Part shown: positions 1-8,017 of the stretch, one piece after another | How positions within the stretch are numbered: position 1 is the stretch's first letter | Layout: each line of letters begins with the position of its first letter | Assembly (NCBI GenBank): GCA_948466265.1 | Contig: CAOJZU010000002.1 | Span: 84,906-148,905, forward strand | Source of the DNA: an uncultured Clostridium sp. | GTDB lineage: Bacteria; Bacillota_A; Clostridia; TANB77; CAG-508 | DNA length: 64,000 bases | Reading direction: 5' to 3' | Translations under genes and position numbers: made by a program | The notes under the pieces: model-generated | Database searches by the model: none | What the model saw: only the letters and a program-made list of their open reading frames with translations | What the model was told of the DNA's origin: nothing

Positions 1-14
1 AAGAAAATCAAAAC

Positions 15-299
15 ATGAAAATATCTGTAAAAGAATTATTAGAAGATCCATTTAAAAATATTAGAGCAAATTTTACAGAAAAAGGCGAATATTTAGCAAG
101 TATTACAGGTTATACCAAAAACGGAATATTTGCAAATATCGCACAAGGTGTAGATACAGTATGCACACTTCCTACTTGGCTTGATAGGCCACCACTACCG
201 AAAGAAAAAGTAATAGTTAAGATTTATAAAATACTTCCTGAAAAAAGGAAAATTTATAGTTCTATAATTAAAGTAATTGGAAGTGATGTTAATGACTGA
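15..299 (+). CDS. small OB/S1-like protein of the mobile element
   Basis: Encodes 94 residues. The middle part (about residues 25-88) alternates short hydrophobic strands and turns with a GYTKNGIFANI stretch, which resembles an S1/OB-fold nucleic-acid-binding barrel; this is a pattern judgement, not a family assignment. There is no signal peptide or membrane segment. The stop overlaps the start of the next gene (ATGACTGA), so the two are probably translated together. The role is unknown; co-location with an integrated element suggests a function in its maintenance or transfer. Confidence 0.7.
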   Translation: MKISVKELLEDPFKNIRANFTEKGEYLASITGYTKNGIFANIAQGVDTVCTLPTWLDRPPLPKEKVIVKIYKILPEKRKIYSSIIKVIGSDVND

Positions 300-774
300 G
301 AAACAAAAAGAAATAGCAAAATTAATTTGGGATTTTGGAGCATTAAGGGAAGAACATATTTTAAAACTATGTAAATGCACTGAAAATGATATAAATTGTG
401 TTATTGCAAGCAAGGCAATATCAAAAGAAAAAAATACTAACATATTGAAATATCAAGGAAAAGAAGTAAATAACAGAATCATAGTAGCATTCGATGTAGT
501 TATGAACTATTTAGACAGAAATGCAGTAGTAAAAAAGGCAAAACATCCTGCAAATGTAACAATGAAAACAGATTTTTATACCTATGATATAATAGCGATA
601 AAAGAAGCAGAAATAGAACCATTGTTTGAAAATATTGATAAAGTATCGAAAAGTGAAAGAGTTATAATAATTATAGAAACAAAAAAATATATTTCAAAAG
701 AAATACATACAAAGAGACCTTGCTGCATCTGCGTTTATCCATCACTTGATATAGCAGAGATAGTAAATAAATGA
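292..774 (+). CDS. mobile-element protein, DUF5697-like
   Basis: About 160 residues, soluble. The N-terminal 60 residues look like a winged helix-turn-helix (KQKEIAKLIWDFGALREEHI), followed by a mixed alpha/beta domain with the segments VNNRIIVAFDVVMNYLDR and YDIIAIKEAEIEPLFENID. It resembles DUF5697 proteins carried by clostridial integrative elements; I recall that family from memory and cannot verify it. ATG at 292 is chosen because GGAAGTG lies about 7 bases upstream; TTG 277 and ATG 286 are alternatives. It overlaps the preceding gene by 8 bases. Confidence 0.7.
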   Translation: MTEKQKEIAKLIWDFGALREEHILKLCKCTENDINCVIASKAISKEKNTNILKYQGKEVNNRIIVAFDVVMNYLDRNAVVKKAKHPANVTMKTDFYTYDIIAIKEAEIEPLFENIDKVSKSERVIIIIETKKYISKEIHTKRPCCICVYPSLDIAEIVNK

Positions 775-869
775 GAATAATTTAATAGAAAAATGTAGAC
801 TTTTATCAAAAAATAGTATAGAATACAATATGAAAGTGAGATTTGCAGATGTGTTAGTTGCCTCTTAAC

Positions 870-886
870 CTCGATTACTTATCGAG
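870..886 (+). promoter_or_regulatory. hairpin just upstream of the toxin ribosome binding site
   Basis: CTCGAT (870-875) and ATCGAG (881-886) form a perfect 6-bp stem directly before the G-rich ribosome binding site of the small membrane peptide at 904. CCTCTT at 861-866 could also pair with the purine-rich site. Leader structures that mask the ribosome binding site are typical of type I toxin mRNAs; that role here is inferred. Confidence 0.5.
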
Positions 887-903
887 AGAAGGGGGGCGGT
901 TGG

Positions 904-1008
904 ATGATGAGAGTTTTAACATTCCTATTTTTAGGATTTAGTATATCAGTAATCATTAACTTAACCTTGTTGTGTATTATATACATAATGTGGACGAGTA
1001 AACAATAA
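904..1008 (+). CDS. holin-like type I toxin peptide
   Basis: A 34-residue peptide, MMRVLTFLFLGFS followed by an uninterrupted hydrophobic helix and a short polar tail WTSKQ. Size, single transmembrane helix and Trp/Lys C-terminus match the putative holin-like toxins (TxpA/BsrG type) of Firmicutes, which depolarise the membrane when antisense control fails. The ribosome binding site is strong (AAGGGGGG). The 3' part of the mRNA is covered by a convergent RNA with its own promoter and terminator (next entry). Too short for normal gene calling. ATG 907 is an alternative start. Confidence 0.65.
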   Translation: MMRVLTFLFLGFSISVIINLTLLCIIYIMWTSKQ

Positions 1009-1010
1009 AA

Positions 1011-1093
1011 AACGACGGCACATTTGCTTTGCAGAGCGTGTGCCGTCTTATCTAATATTTCGGCAACCACATATCTGTGGTCTTGCTTTCTAA
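1011..1093 (-). ncRNA. candidate antisense antitoxin RNA
   Basis: On the minus strand there is a -35 TTGACT (1127-1122), an 18-base spacer and a perfect -10 TATAAT (1103-1098), giving a start near 1091. Transcription runs toward the toxin gene and meets a perfect 9-bp GC-rich stem GACGGCACA/TGTGCCGTC (1047-1039 with 1022-1014) followed by a T-run (1013-1008), an ideal intrinsic terminator. The expected RNA is about 80 nt and overlaps the 3' end of the toxin message, the arrangement of RatA/SR-type antitoxins. A second small hairpin (ACCACA/TGTGGT) lies near its 5' end. Confidence 0.6.
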
Positions 1094-1097
1094 ATAT

Positions 1098-1127
1098 ATT
1101 ATACACTAGAATCTATAGAAAAGTCAA
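1098..1127 (-). promoter_or_regulatory. promoter of the antisense RNA
   Basis: TTGACT, 18 bases, TATAAT read on the minus strand, a near-consensus sigma-A promoter with no minus-strand gene behind it other than the candidate antitoxin RNA. Confidence 0.6.
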
Positions 1128-1220
1128 CAAAAATTAAAAAATACAATAGGAACAAAAAAATTGTGAACTTATTAGATACAAATATAGAGGGAAAAGTTTT
1201 AATGAAATAGGAGCAAAATA

Positions 1221-1484
1221 ATGGCATTAACAGTAGAATTTATAGATAATGAACTAAATAAAAAGCTAGCTGCAAATGATAAATTAATAGTATATACATA
1301 TTTTGAACTAAGAGTAAAGTTAAACTTGTCTAAACTAGAAGCTAGTAGATTTTTAGAATTAACTAGAATCAAACTTGAAAATATAGGTTATAGAGTTTAT
1401 ATGACAGGAGAAACATATATATTTGAGAATCATGCTAAAGTAGTACAAGAAAACGAGCTATTAGTAGCAATAAAGAATGCATAG
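1221..1484 (+). CDS. hypothetical element protein
   Basis: 87 residues, soluble and mostly helical, starting MALTVEFIDNELNKKL. No catalytic motif or membrane segment is visible. The segment ELRVKLNLSKLEASRFLELT could be a small helix-turn-helix. The start follows a weak AGGAGC site. The next gene begins 11 bases downstream after a clear AGGAGG, so the two form an operon. The family is not recognised. Confidence 0.65.
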   Translation: MALTVEFIDNELNKKLAANDKLIVYTYFELRVKLNLSKLEASRFLELTRIKLENIGYRVYMTGETYIFENHAKVVQENELLVAIKNA

Positions 1485-1495
1485 GAGGAAGAAAA

Positions 1496-1699
1496 ATGGA
1501 GATAGAATTTAACGAAAAAGAAATGGAATTATTGACAAAGGCAGGAGTAAAAATTGAAGAAAAAGGTTATACAAAAGAGGATTTAAAAAGAGCAGAATCA
1601 AGTATAGAAGAATTTATAATGATTCATAGTACCAAAGAAATCGGAAAAATTAGCAAAGAGTATAATGGTATTTTAAACAAAATAATACAATATGAATAA
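1496..1699 (+). CDS. small acidic hypothetical protein
   Basis: 67 residues, Glu/Lys rich and predicted all-helical (MEIEFNEKEMELLTKAG). It has a good ribosome binding site (AGGAGG) and lies directly behind the previous gene; a strong bidirectional terminator follows. Small helical proteins of this kind are common accessory genes of clostridial integrative elements. No function can be assigned. Confidence 0.6.
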   Translation: MEIEFNEKEMELLTKAGVKIEEKGYTKEDLKRAESSIEEFIMIHSTKEIGKISKEYNGILNKIIQYE

Positions 1700-1713
1700 A
1701 ATATATAATAAAT

Positions 1714-1748
1714 AACCAATAAAGCAAATTAGAGAAGCTTTATTGGTT
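1714..1748. terminator. bidirectional intrinsic terminator
   Basis: AACCAATAAAGC (1714-1725) and GCTTTATTGGTT (1737-1748) form a perfect 12-bp stem between converging genes. Confidence 0.7.
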
Positions 1749-1986
1749 AATCATTTATTTCAACATCATTAAATAATTGATCATCAAAAAAGTCTTTTAA
1801 AGTAATGCCAAGAGATTGACAAATTAAAGTAATAGTTTCAATTTTTATAGAGCAACTTTCATTTCTTAAAAATCTATTTATGGTAGAACGATTTATACCA
1901 GCAGCCAGTGCAAGCTTATTACCATTCATATTATTAAGTTCCATTAAATTTATAATTTTTAATTTGATAGCTTCGGATAAATACAT
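1747..1986 (-). CDS. XRE-family helix-turn-helix regulator
   Basis: About 79 residues from the start MYLSEAIKLK, chosen because the extra upstream codons are AT-rich and lack a ribosome binding site. The segment NGNKLALAAGINRSTINRFL is a classical Cro/CI-type helix-turn-helix, followed by helices III-V ending LGITLKDFFDD. It resembles the XRE protein encoded just downstream on the same strand (2133-2378); both end in a short acidic tail. Likely a DNA-binding repressor of element genes; target unknown. Confidence 0.85.
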   Translation of the reverse strand: MYLSEAIKLKIINLMELNNMNGNKLALAAGINRSTINRFLRNESCSIKIETITLICQSLGITLKDFFDDQLFNDVEIND

Positions 1987-2132
1987 ATTTTTTACTCCAA
2001 TTAATTTAAAACTACATATAATATAGCAAAAAAAATAAAAGAAGATGGAGAACGAACGCAACATTTTTTGGGGAAAACTATTGAAAAACGAATAAGATAA
2101 TGCTAGAATAAATAATAAAAGGAGAGTTAAAG

Positions 2133-2378
2133 TTACATATCATCATCAATTTCTTTAAAAATTTCGTCATTAAAAAATTCTTGCAAATTAGTATTTAATC
2201 CTAGACATAGTTGAACAAGTGTTGTAAGTTTAATAACATTTGATTTTCTAGTACCGAAAAGAGCATTCAAAGTAGACTTTGGGATACCTGTTGCTTTATA
2301 CAAATCCCAAAGTGAAGTTAAATTATTTAGTTTCATATAATATTTTACTCTTTTATAAATTGCATCTGATAATTTCAA
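2133..2378 (-). CDS. XRE-family helix-turn-helix regulator, paralogue
   Basis: 81 residues with a Cro/CI-like helix-turn-helix at about residues 20-45 (LWDLYKATGIPKSTLNALF) and the conserved C-terminal pattern of a helix then L..FF.DE, as in its neighbour at 1747. It starts with TTG after AAGGAG. The two look like diverged tandem duplicates. It is divergent from the AbrB-like gene at 2524 and may regulate it. Confidence 0.85.
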   Translation of the reverse strand: MKLSDAIYKRVKYYMKLNNLTSLWDLYKATGIPKSTLNALFGTRKSNVIKLTTLVQLCLGLNTNLQEFFNDEIFKEIDDDM

Positions 2379-2434
2379 AATACTTCTCCTTAGTAGAAAA
2401 AAGTTAATTTAAAAGTAGTATAACAATTTTTTTT

Positions 2435-2468
2435 AAAATTATAGGCTACTTGAATAGTCTATAATTTT
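2435..2468. repeat. 10-bp inverted repeat between divergent regulators
   Basis: AAAATTATAG (2435-2444) and CTATAATTTT (2459-2468) are perfect arms with a 14-base loop in the divergent intergenic region. It may be an operator or a small hairpin. Confidence 0.5.
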
Positions 2469-2523
2469 ATAGAAATATTAAAAAAATGTTGAAATAAAAG
2501 GAAAATTAGGAGGAATAAAACAA

Positions 2524-2772
2524 ATGAAAAGAAGTACAGGAATAAAAAGAAGAATTGACAATCTGGGAAGAATCGTAATCCCAATGGAAATTAGAAATGA
2601 TTTAGATATAGAGGAAGGTGATTTATTAGAAATCTTTATAGATAAACAAGCAATTATATTACAAAAAGATAATGCCAAATGTGTATTTTGTAGTCAAGAT
2701 AAAGATTTAATTGACTATAAGGAACAGAAAATATGCAGTAAATGTTTAGAAGAATTGAGGGGAGAGATATAA
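2524..2772 (+). CDS. AbrB/SpoVT-type transcription regulator with zinc ribbon
   Basis: 82 residues. Residues 3-47 match the AbrB/MazE swapped-hairpin DNA-binding fold (GIKRRIDNLGRIVIPMEIRN, then EEGDLLEIF), the signature of transition-state regulators. The C-terminal part carries two CxxC pairs (CVFCSQD and CSKCLEE), probably a zinc ribbon, as in clostridial AbrB paralogues. AGGAGG precedes the start. It overlaps the next gene by one base, so the membrane protein behind it is in the same operon. Confidence 0.85.
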   Translation: MKRSTGIKRRIDNLGRIVIPMEIRNDLDIEEGDLLEIFIDKQAIILQKDNAKCVFCSQDKDLIDYKEQKICSKCLEELRGEI

Positions 2773-3302
2773 TGGAAAATTTGAAAAATAAAGAACAAAA
2801 TGAATTGAGAGAAGATATTATAATAATACGAAAAAAGAATAAAATAAGGAGAGGAATAATATGGGGAATTTGTTTATTCACTGTTGTAGTAGTTTCACTA
2901 GCAATTTCTTTGAGGTTATATAGTAATTCGTATGGAATGGGTACACTAATGCTATTTGGAGATTTAAGGAAACCTGGAATTTATAAACATGAATACATTT
3001 ATACAATGGTACAATTTGCTGATTTAATGATAATGTTTTTTGTTAATTTAATAGGACATATTATTGAATGGATTCAATGGAAAAGGCAAAATATACATTT
3101 CTATGGAATAACAAACATAACGCTTTGTTTTACAATGATAATAATAGAATCGTTTAAGTATGGATTTGAATATCTTTTTGCTTATCCAGAACTAAAGGAA
3201 ATATTAGTACCAATAACAATTTTCATAGCATGTACAACTGCAATAAATATATTTGGATATATTTTTATGATAATAAAAAGACATAGAGAATCCAAACAAT
3301 AG
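2772..3302 (+). CDS. four-helix membrane protein of unknown function
   Basis: About 176 residues. A basic N-terminus (KKNKIRRG) is followed by four hydrophobic helices near residues 30-50, 78-95, 112-130 and 145-168, so it is an integral membrane protein. The ATG overlaps the stop of the AbrB-like gene (TAATG), with GGGGAGAGAT as ribosome binding site. No family recognised. A terminator hairpin follows at 3320-3358. Confidence 0.7.
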   Translation: MENLKNKEQNELREDIIIIRKKNKIRRGIIWGICLFTVVVVSLAISLRLYSNSYGMGTLMLFGDLRKPGIYKHEYIYTMVQFADLMIMFFVNLIGHIIEWIQWKRQNIHFYGITNITLCFTMIIIESFKYGFEYLFAYPELKEILVPITIFIACTTAINIFGYIFMIIKRHRESKQ

Positions 3303-3319
3303 AAAAGTATTTTATAATG

Positions 3320-3358
3320 AAAACAAGTGATTATCTGTATTGAAAATTGCTTGTTTTT
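3320..3358 (+). terminator. intrinsic terminator
   Basis: AAAACAAG (3320-3327) pairs with CTTGTTTT (3350-3357), followed by a T-rich tract, after the membrane protein gene. Confidence 0.55.
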
Positions 3359-3510
3359 ATGTTATTATAGTGAAGTACAAATAGTAAGTTGTCGCTGAGA
3401 TGTTATTTAAGTTTTTGGCTTCTGTAATCAGTTTATCAAAATCAGAAATATGATTTTTATCTTGTATAACTCTATACTTTTTATACTCATCTAAAGCCAA
3501 TTTTAAATAT
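3356..3510 (-). pseudogene. remnant of a C-terminal coding region
   Basis: Read on the minus strand this stretch has an open frame without start that encodes a coding-like peptide (LALDEYKKYRVIQDKN, HISDFDKLITEAKNL) ending at a stop. It reminds me of the C-terminal tail of RhuM/Fic-associated virulence proteins, at low confidence. Upstream of it only AT-rich sequence is left, so it is probably a gene fragment left by rearrangement in the element. Confidence 0.4.
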
Positions 3511-3611
3511 AATATAATATAATATATGAAAAATAATTGTCACTTTTTGTCGATAAAAATCATCATACAATATATAAAAAGAAAAATATATATTAGGAGA
3601 TGAAGCAAAAG

Positions 3612-5117
3612 ATGACAATTATAATAGAAGTATTAATTACAGTAATAGTAGCACTATTATTTACAAAAATATGTAAAGGTAAAAAATTTAAAAAGCCTAT
3701 TGTATTTTTAATAGCACTAGAATTTTTATTATTTATAAGTATTCCTACTACATTTGCATTAGCAAATCCAAGATTAGAAATCCAAGATGTAGTAGAAATA
3801 GAGGTAAACAGCAATAAACAAATAGAAATACCTAAAACAAGTTATCTATTTCATGATGTTTCTAAGAATGTAAAAATGATAGGTGAAATAGATTATAATA
3901 CAGTAGGAGATTATGATATTGAATATGAAGTACCAATGCTTTTTGGTAAGTATTATGAAAAACATACTATAAGAGTAGTAGATAAAACTTCCCCTGAGAT
4001 TGTATTAGAAGGAGAAGAAATTATAAATTTGTCTTATACCAAAGAATATGAAGAAATAGGAGTTACTGCAACTGATAATTGTGATGGAGATATTACAGAT
4101 AAAATTAATATAGAAAGAAAAGATGTAAGTGAAAATCAAATCGAAATAAAATATACAGTTTCTGATAGTGCAGGAAATTTAAGCACGAAAACAAGAACAG
4201 TAAATTTTATTGACGATATTGCACCTGTTCTTACATTAAACGGAAAAGAAAAAATTTCTGTAATAAGAGGGAATAGCTATAAAGAACAAGGAGCAAAGGC
4301 AGTAGATGAAAAAGATGGAGATTTAACAGAAAAAATACAAAAAGAAGGAAATGTAGATACTTCTAAAAATGGTACTTATACCATAACCTATAAAGTTTCT
4401 GATTCTAAAGGTAATGAAGCTATTAAGAAAAGAACGGTTTCAGTTATAAGTAAGCCTGTTCAAGCTAAATCAGGAGAAAATGGGCAGAAAGGCGTAATAT
4501 ATCTAACTTTTGATGATGGACCTTCTACAAATATAACTCCTAAAATACTAGATATATTAAAGAAAAAGAATGTAAAAGCGACATTTTTTATATTAAACTA
4601 TGATGGAGCAAAAGAAGAAATAGTAAAAAGAGAAGTAAATGAAGGGCATACAGTTGCAATTCACGGATATTCACATAATTATAAGGAAATATATAAATCA
4701 GAAGAAACCTATATGCAAAATATAAGAAAACTGCAAGATAAAATAAAAAAAACTACTGGTTATAATACTATAATAACTAGATTTCCGGGTGGAAGTTCTA
4801 ATACTGTAAGTAGATATAATCCAGGCATAATGTCAAGATTAACGAAAACAGTTCTTGATAACGGATATAAATATTTTGATTGGAATGTATCATCTGGAGA
4901 TGCAGGAGAAGCTAAAAGCTCATATGATGTTTATGACAATGTAATTAGTAATTTAAGCAAATCTAGAAGTAATGTAGTGCTAATGCATGATTTTAATGGA
5001 AATACTAAAACATTAAATGCTTTAGAGGATATTATTGATTATGGAATTAGTAATGGATATACTTTTAGTAAAATTACAGAGAGTACAGCTATGGTAACTC
5101 ACTCAGTAAATAATTAA
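3612..5117 (+). CDS. membrane-anchored polysaccharide deacetylase (PgdA/PdaV-like)
   Basis: About 501 residues. Two N-terminal hydrophobic segments anchor it, with the rest outside. Residues 130-285 hold two DUF5011/HYR-like immunoglobulin repeats (P.I.L.G.E...V..G..Y.E.G..A.D), and the C-terminal 210 residues a NodB-type deacetylase domain: TFDDGPS (motif 1, catalytic and metal Asp), HGYSHN (motif 2 metal His), RFPGGSS (motif 3), DWN (motif 4) and LMHD (motif 5). It should remove acetyl groups from peptidoglycan and so lower lysozyme sensitivity. The next two genes resemble sigV and rsiV, whose known C. difficile counterpart operon contains a deacetylase (pdaV). ATG 3612 is preferred over 3600 by ribosome-binding-site spacing. 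Confidence 0.88.
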   Translation: MTIIIEVLITVIVALLFTKICKGKKFKKPIVFLIALEFLLFISIPTTFALANPRLEIQDVVEIEVNSNKQIEIPKTSYLFHDVSKNVKMIGEIDYNTVGDYDIEYEVPMLFGKYYEKHTIRVVDKTSPEIVLEGEEIINLSYTKEYEEIGVTATDNCDGDITDKINIERKDVSENQIEIKYTVSDSAGNLSTKTRTVNFIDDIAPVLTLNGKEKISVIRGNSYKEQGAKAVDEKDGDLTEKIQKEGNVDTSKNGTYTITYKVSDSKGNEAIKKRTVSVISKPVQAKSGENGQKGVIYLTFDDGPSTNITPKILDILKKKNVKATFFILNYDGAKEEIVKREVNEGHTVAIHGYSHNYKEIYKSEETYMQNIRKLQDKIKKTTGYNTIITRFPGGSSNTVSRYNPGIMSRLTKTVLDNGYKYFDWNVSSGDAGEAKSSYDVYDNVISNLSKSRSNVVLMHDFNGNTKTLNALEDIIDYGISNGYTFSKITESTAMVTHSVNN

Positions 5118-5216
5118 ATATATATAATTAGTGCAAAATCATATAGCATTAAAATAGTATATACAAAAGTATTTTAGTAATGTTATAATATATCTCAAAG
5201 AAGGAGGCTCATACTA

Positions 5217-5687
5217 ATGATAGATACTAAAATTTGGTTTTGCGATAATATAAAAAAATTAGAAAATGGAATGTATAGACTTTCATATAGTATATTAAGA
5301 AATGAAGCAGATGTAGAAGATGCAGTACAAGAAACAATTTGTAGAGCATATAAAGAATTAGATAATCTAAAAGACAAGCGAAAATTTAAGCCTTGGATTT
5401 ATAGAATATTGAAGAATACATCAGTTGAAATATTAAATGGCAAGAAACATTGCTTGAATATAGAAGAGGAAAACTTACAAGCAGATAAAACAGATGTTGA
5501 TACAAATTTGACTATTTGGAACGCAGTACAAAAGTTAGATAATCCATATAGAACAGCAATAACATTATTTTATTATGAAGATTTATCAATAAAAGAAATA
5601 AGTACAATAACTGGAAGTAAGGTTGATGCTATAAAAAAACAATTATCAAGAGGAAGAGAAAAGATAAAGGAGATTATAAAAATATGA
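5217..5687 (+). CDS. ECF-type RNA polymerase sigma factor, SigV-like
   Basis: 156 residues with sigma region 2 (MYRLSYSILRNEADVEDAVQETICRAY split over residues 19-45) and region 4 (AITLFYYEDLSIKEIS, then a KQLSRGREK recognition helix). A strong ribosome binding site (AGAAGGAGG) precedes the ATG. The stop overlaps the start of an RsiV-like anti-sigma gene by 4 bases, the usual pairing. With the upstream deacetylase this matches the lysozyme-induced csfV/sigV regulon known in Clostridioides and Bacillus. No CGG site. Confidence 0.9.
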   Translation: MIDTKIWFCDNIKKLENGMYRLSYSILRNEADVEDAVQETICRAYKELDNLKDKRKFKPWIYRILKNTSVEILNGKKHCLNIEEENLQADKTDVDTNLTIWNAVQKLDNPYRTAITLFYYEDLSIKEISTITGSKVDAIKKQLSRGREKIKEIIKI

Positions 5688-6556
5688 AACTTTTTCAAGA
5701 TAGGAAGATAAAAAAAGCAGTAAAATGTGAAAATGTAAAAGCTCCAGATAATTTTAGTAAAATTATTGATGAAACTTTAAACAGATTAGAAGATACTCAT
5801 AGGGAATTTAATAAGAAACCAACATTTAGAATTACATTTAAATTTGCATCAGCAATGATAGTTTTAGTATTACTAATATTACCTAATATTAGTAATGATA
5901 TTTCGTATGCTATGCAAGGAATACCAGTAGTTGGTAATATAGTAAAAGTTATTACTATAAGAAGATATTTTGACAAAGAAGGAAATAGTGAATTAGATAT
6001 AGAAATTCCTGTATTAGAGAACGAAGATAAAACAAGTCAAATCGTAAATGATGATGTAAATAAACTTACTCAAAGGATAATAGATATGTATAATGAAGAA
6101 AAAGATCCAGAAAATCATCTTTCAGTTAAGTTGGAATCAGAAGTGCTAGAAAATAGTGAAAATTGGTTTACTTTAAAATTAGCACTATCAGAAGTTAGAG
6201 CTGGAAGCAATATACGATATAAAATTTATCATATTGACAAGAGAAAAGATAAAATAATAATATTTGAAGATTTATTTACAAGTGATGATTTTAAAGAATG
6301 CATAAGTAATGAGATAAAAAGACAAATGATTTCTAGGATGAAAGAAGATAAAAATGTAGTATATTGGGTTGATAATGAGATAGCAGATTTTAATTTTAAA
6401 ACAATAGAAAAAAATCAAGAATTTTATTTTTCAAAAGATGGAAATATAGTAATAGTATTTGATAAATACGAAGTAGCACCAGGTGCAATGGGGGCACCAG
6501 AATTTGAAATAGACAAGGAAATTTATAAAGAGTTTTTGAAAGAAGAATATAAGTAA
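5684..6556 (+). CDS. membrane anti-sigma factor, RsiV-like
   Basis: 290 residues: a cytoplasmic N-terminus of about 50 residues, one transmembrane helix (about 51-68, FASAMIVLVLLILPNI), and a large extracellular domain with DUF4179 and DUF3298-like character ending GAMGAPEFEIDKEIY. In the RsiV family the outer domain binds lysozyme and signal peptidase then cuts near the membrane; a site such as SYA-M just after the helix fits. Translationally coupled to the sigma factor gene (ATGA overlap). Confidence 0.85.
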   Translation: MKLFQDRKIKKAVKCENVKAPDNFSKIIDETLNRLEDTHREFNKKPTFRITFKFASAMIVLVLLILPNISNDISYAMQGIPVVGNIVKVITIRRYFDKEGNSELDIEIPVLENEDKTSQIVNDDVNKLTQRIIDMYNEEKDPENHLSVKLESEVLENSENWFTLKLALSEVRAGSNIRYKIYHIDKRKDKIIIFEDLFTSDDFKECISNEIKRQMISRMKEDKNVVYWVDNEIADFNFKTIEKNQEFYFSKDGNIVIVFDKYEVAPGAMGAPEFEIDKEIYKEFLKEEYK

Positions 6557-6652
6557 AAGTGAGGAGAAATTTGTAGAGTCAGATAAAACTATAACATCAA
6601 ATAATGGTAAGTAATAAAAGAAATATGTAAGTTCTATAAATTACAATAAGTA

Positions 6653-6690
6653 GGGCAGATGATTAGTTGAAAATCATTTGCCCTTTATGA
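6653..6690 (+). terminator. intrinsic terminator of the sigma/anti-sigma operon
   Basis: GGGCAGATGATT (6653-6664) and AATCATTTGCCC (6672-6683) form a 12-bp stem with one wobble or mismatch, followed by TTTAT. Confidence 0.7.
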
Positions 6691-6764
6691 TATAATTTGA
6701 ATACGAGACAGTAAATTACTTATATGGTTAAGTTATAAAGTGAAAGGTCGAATTGGTGGAAAAA

Positions 6765-7877
6765 ATGGATAAAAATAAGAAAATACTTGTTGGAATTTTA
6801 ATTGTAGCATTGATTATAGTTATTGGAGTAGTTGCTACATATATTTTAATTGAAAGGAATGTTACAAATAGAGCAAATCTTAATTTTAAAACTGAAAATA
6901 TTAGTTCAGATCCTGTTGACACTAGAACTAATGAAAATAATGAACATTCATTTTTCGGTAAAGTTATTGAATCTAATTCTTCATATATTATAGTTGAGCC
7001 AAATGAGAATGAAGAAATAAGAAAATCATCAGATAGAATTTCTATTGGATTAGGTGAATTTAATGATGCAATTTATAAGGTTGGAACAAATGTAAAAATA
7101 ACTTATGATGGTACTATAATGGAAAGTTATCCAGCACAAGTAAGAGCGATAAAAATTGAATTAAAATCAGCAGAAGAATTTAATCTTGTATTTTATCAAA
7201 AAACTATGATAAGCCCAAATCAAAAAGAAACAATAATTAGTAAAGGGGAGATTGCAAATATAGATTATAATGTGTATGCTTTTGAAGGTCATGTTGCCAT
7301 AAATCTAAATAGTGATAGTTCAAATTTAACAGAAAGCAGCCTTTCTTTAAGAGAAGCATTATTACAAAATAAGATAACAATGGAAGAAATAATGGCAAAA
7401 GCAAATAAAGATTTCCCAAATGCTACATCTTATGATGATGGTGGAAGCATAGAATATCATTATGAAAATTACACAATTATAAAATGCCATACCTTAGATG
7501 GAAATAGAGATGTATATATAGGAACTAAAGATTTGAAACTAAAGGATATTAATATAAATAGTAATGATATAAACAATAATACAGAAAATTCTACTTTTAC
7601 AAAAACATATAATATATTAAATGTAGCTGATAGTAATGATGAAAATTATATATATTTAACAATTAGGCAATTTCAAGAAGAGGAAATAAAAACAGTAAAG
7701 GTACAAAAGAGTTTAGCAAATAATATTGAGATTAGCAAAGATTATGAATTTACTTTTAGATATACAGATAAAAAAGTTGAAGAAAATATAGAATCAATAT
7801 TTACAAATACTACACTTGTTTCAATAAAGAAAACAGATAAGCAAGGATTAGAGCAAATTCAAGATTCAATTAGATGA
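6765..7877 (+). CDS. membrane-anchored DUF3221-like protein with SLREAL repeat domain
   Basis: About 370 residues: one N-terminal transmembrane helix (residues 5-28), then an extracellular OB-like domain (FFGKVIES, YIIVEPNENEEIRKSSDRIS, ITYDGTIMESYPAQVRAI) resembling DUF3221, then a domain containing SLREALLQNKITMEEIMAKA and a YDDGGS motif, and a C-terminal beta-rich stretch. The first domain recurs at 13509 and the second at 14928, so this gene is the combined version. Function unknown; probably a surface lipoprotein-like factor. GGTGG lies 5 bases before ATG 6765; GTG 6756 is possible. Confidence 0.75.
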   Translation: MDKNKKILVGILIVALIIVIGVVATYILIERNVTNRANLNFKTENISSDPVDTRTNENNEHSFFGKVIESNSSYIIVEPNENEEIRKSSDRISIGLGEFNDAIYKVGTNVKITYDGTIMESYPAQVRAIKIELKSAEEFNLVFYQKTMISPNQKETIISKGEIANIDYNVYAFEGHVAINLNSDSSNLTESSLSLREALLQNKITMEEIMAKANKDFPNATSYDDGGSIEYHYENYTIIKCHTLDGNRDVYIGTKDLKLKDININSNDINNNTENSTFTKTYNILNVADSNDENYIYLTIRQFQEEEIKTVKVQKSLANNIEISKDYEFTFRYTDKKVEENIESIFTNTTLVSIKKTDKQGLEQIQDSIR

Positions 7878-7951
7878 TAATGCTTATAGGTTATATTTGT
7901 TAGGATTAAAATTAAGTAAATCATACAATATCGAAAAACAGCAATAAATAA

Positions 7952-7980
7952 TTGACAAACAGAAATAATAATGATAAAAT
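7952..7980 (+). promoter_or_regulatory. sigma-A promoter of the DUF2975-XRE operon
   Basis: TTGACA (7952-7957), 17 bases, TAAAAT (7975-7980), 38 bases upstream of the DUF2975 start. Confidence 0.7.
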
Positions 7981-8017
7981 ACTTTCATAATATAAAATTA
8001 TGGAGGTATTTTTATAT

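Noticed and set aside
879..1106. 75-residue minus-strand ORF over the toxin region
   Set aside because: No ribosome binding site; the stretch is better explained by a short antisense RNA with promoter and terminator.
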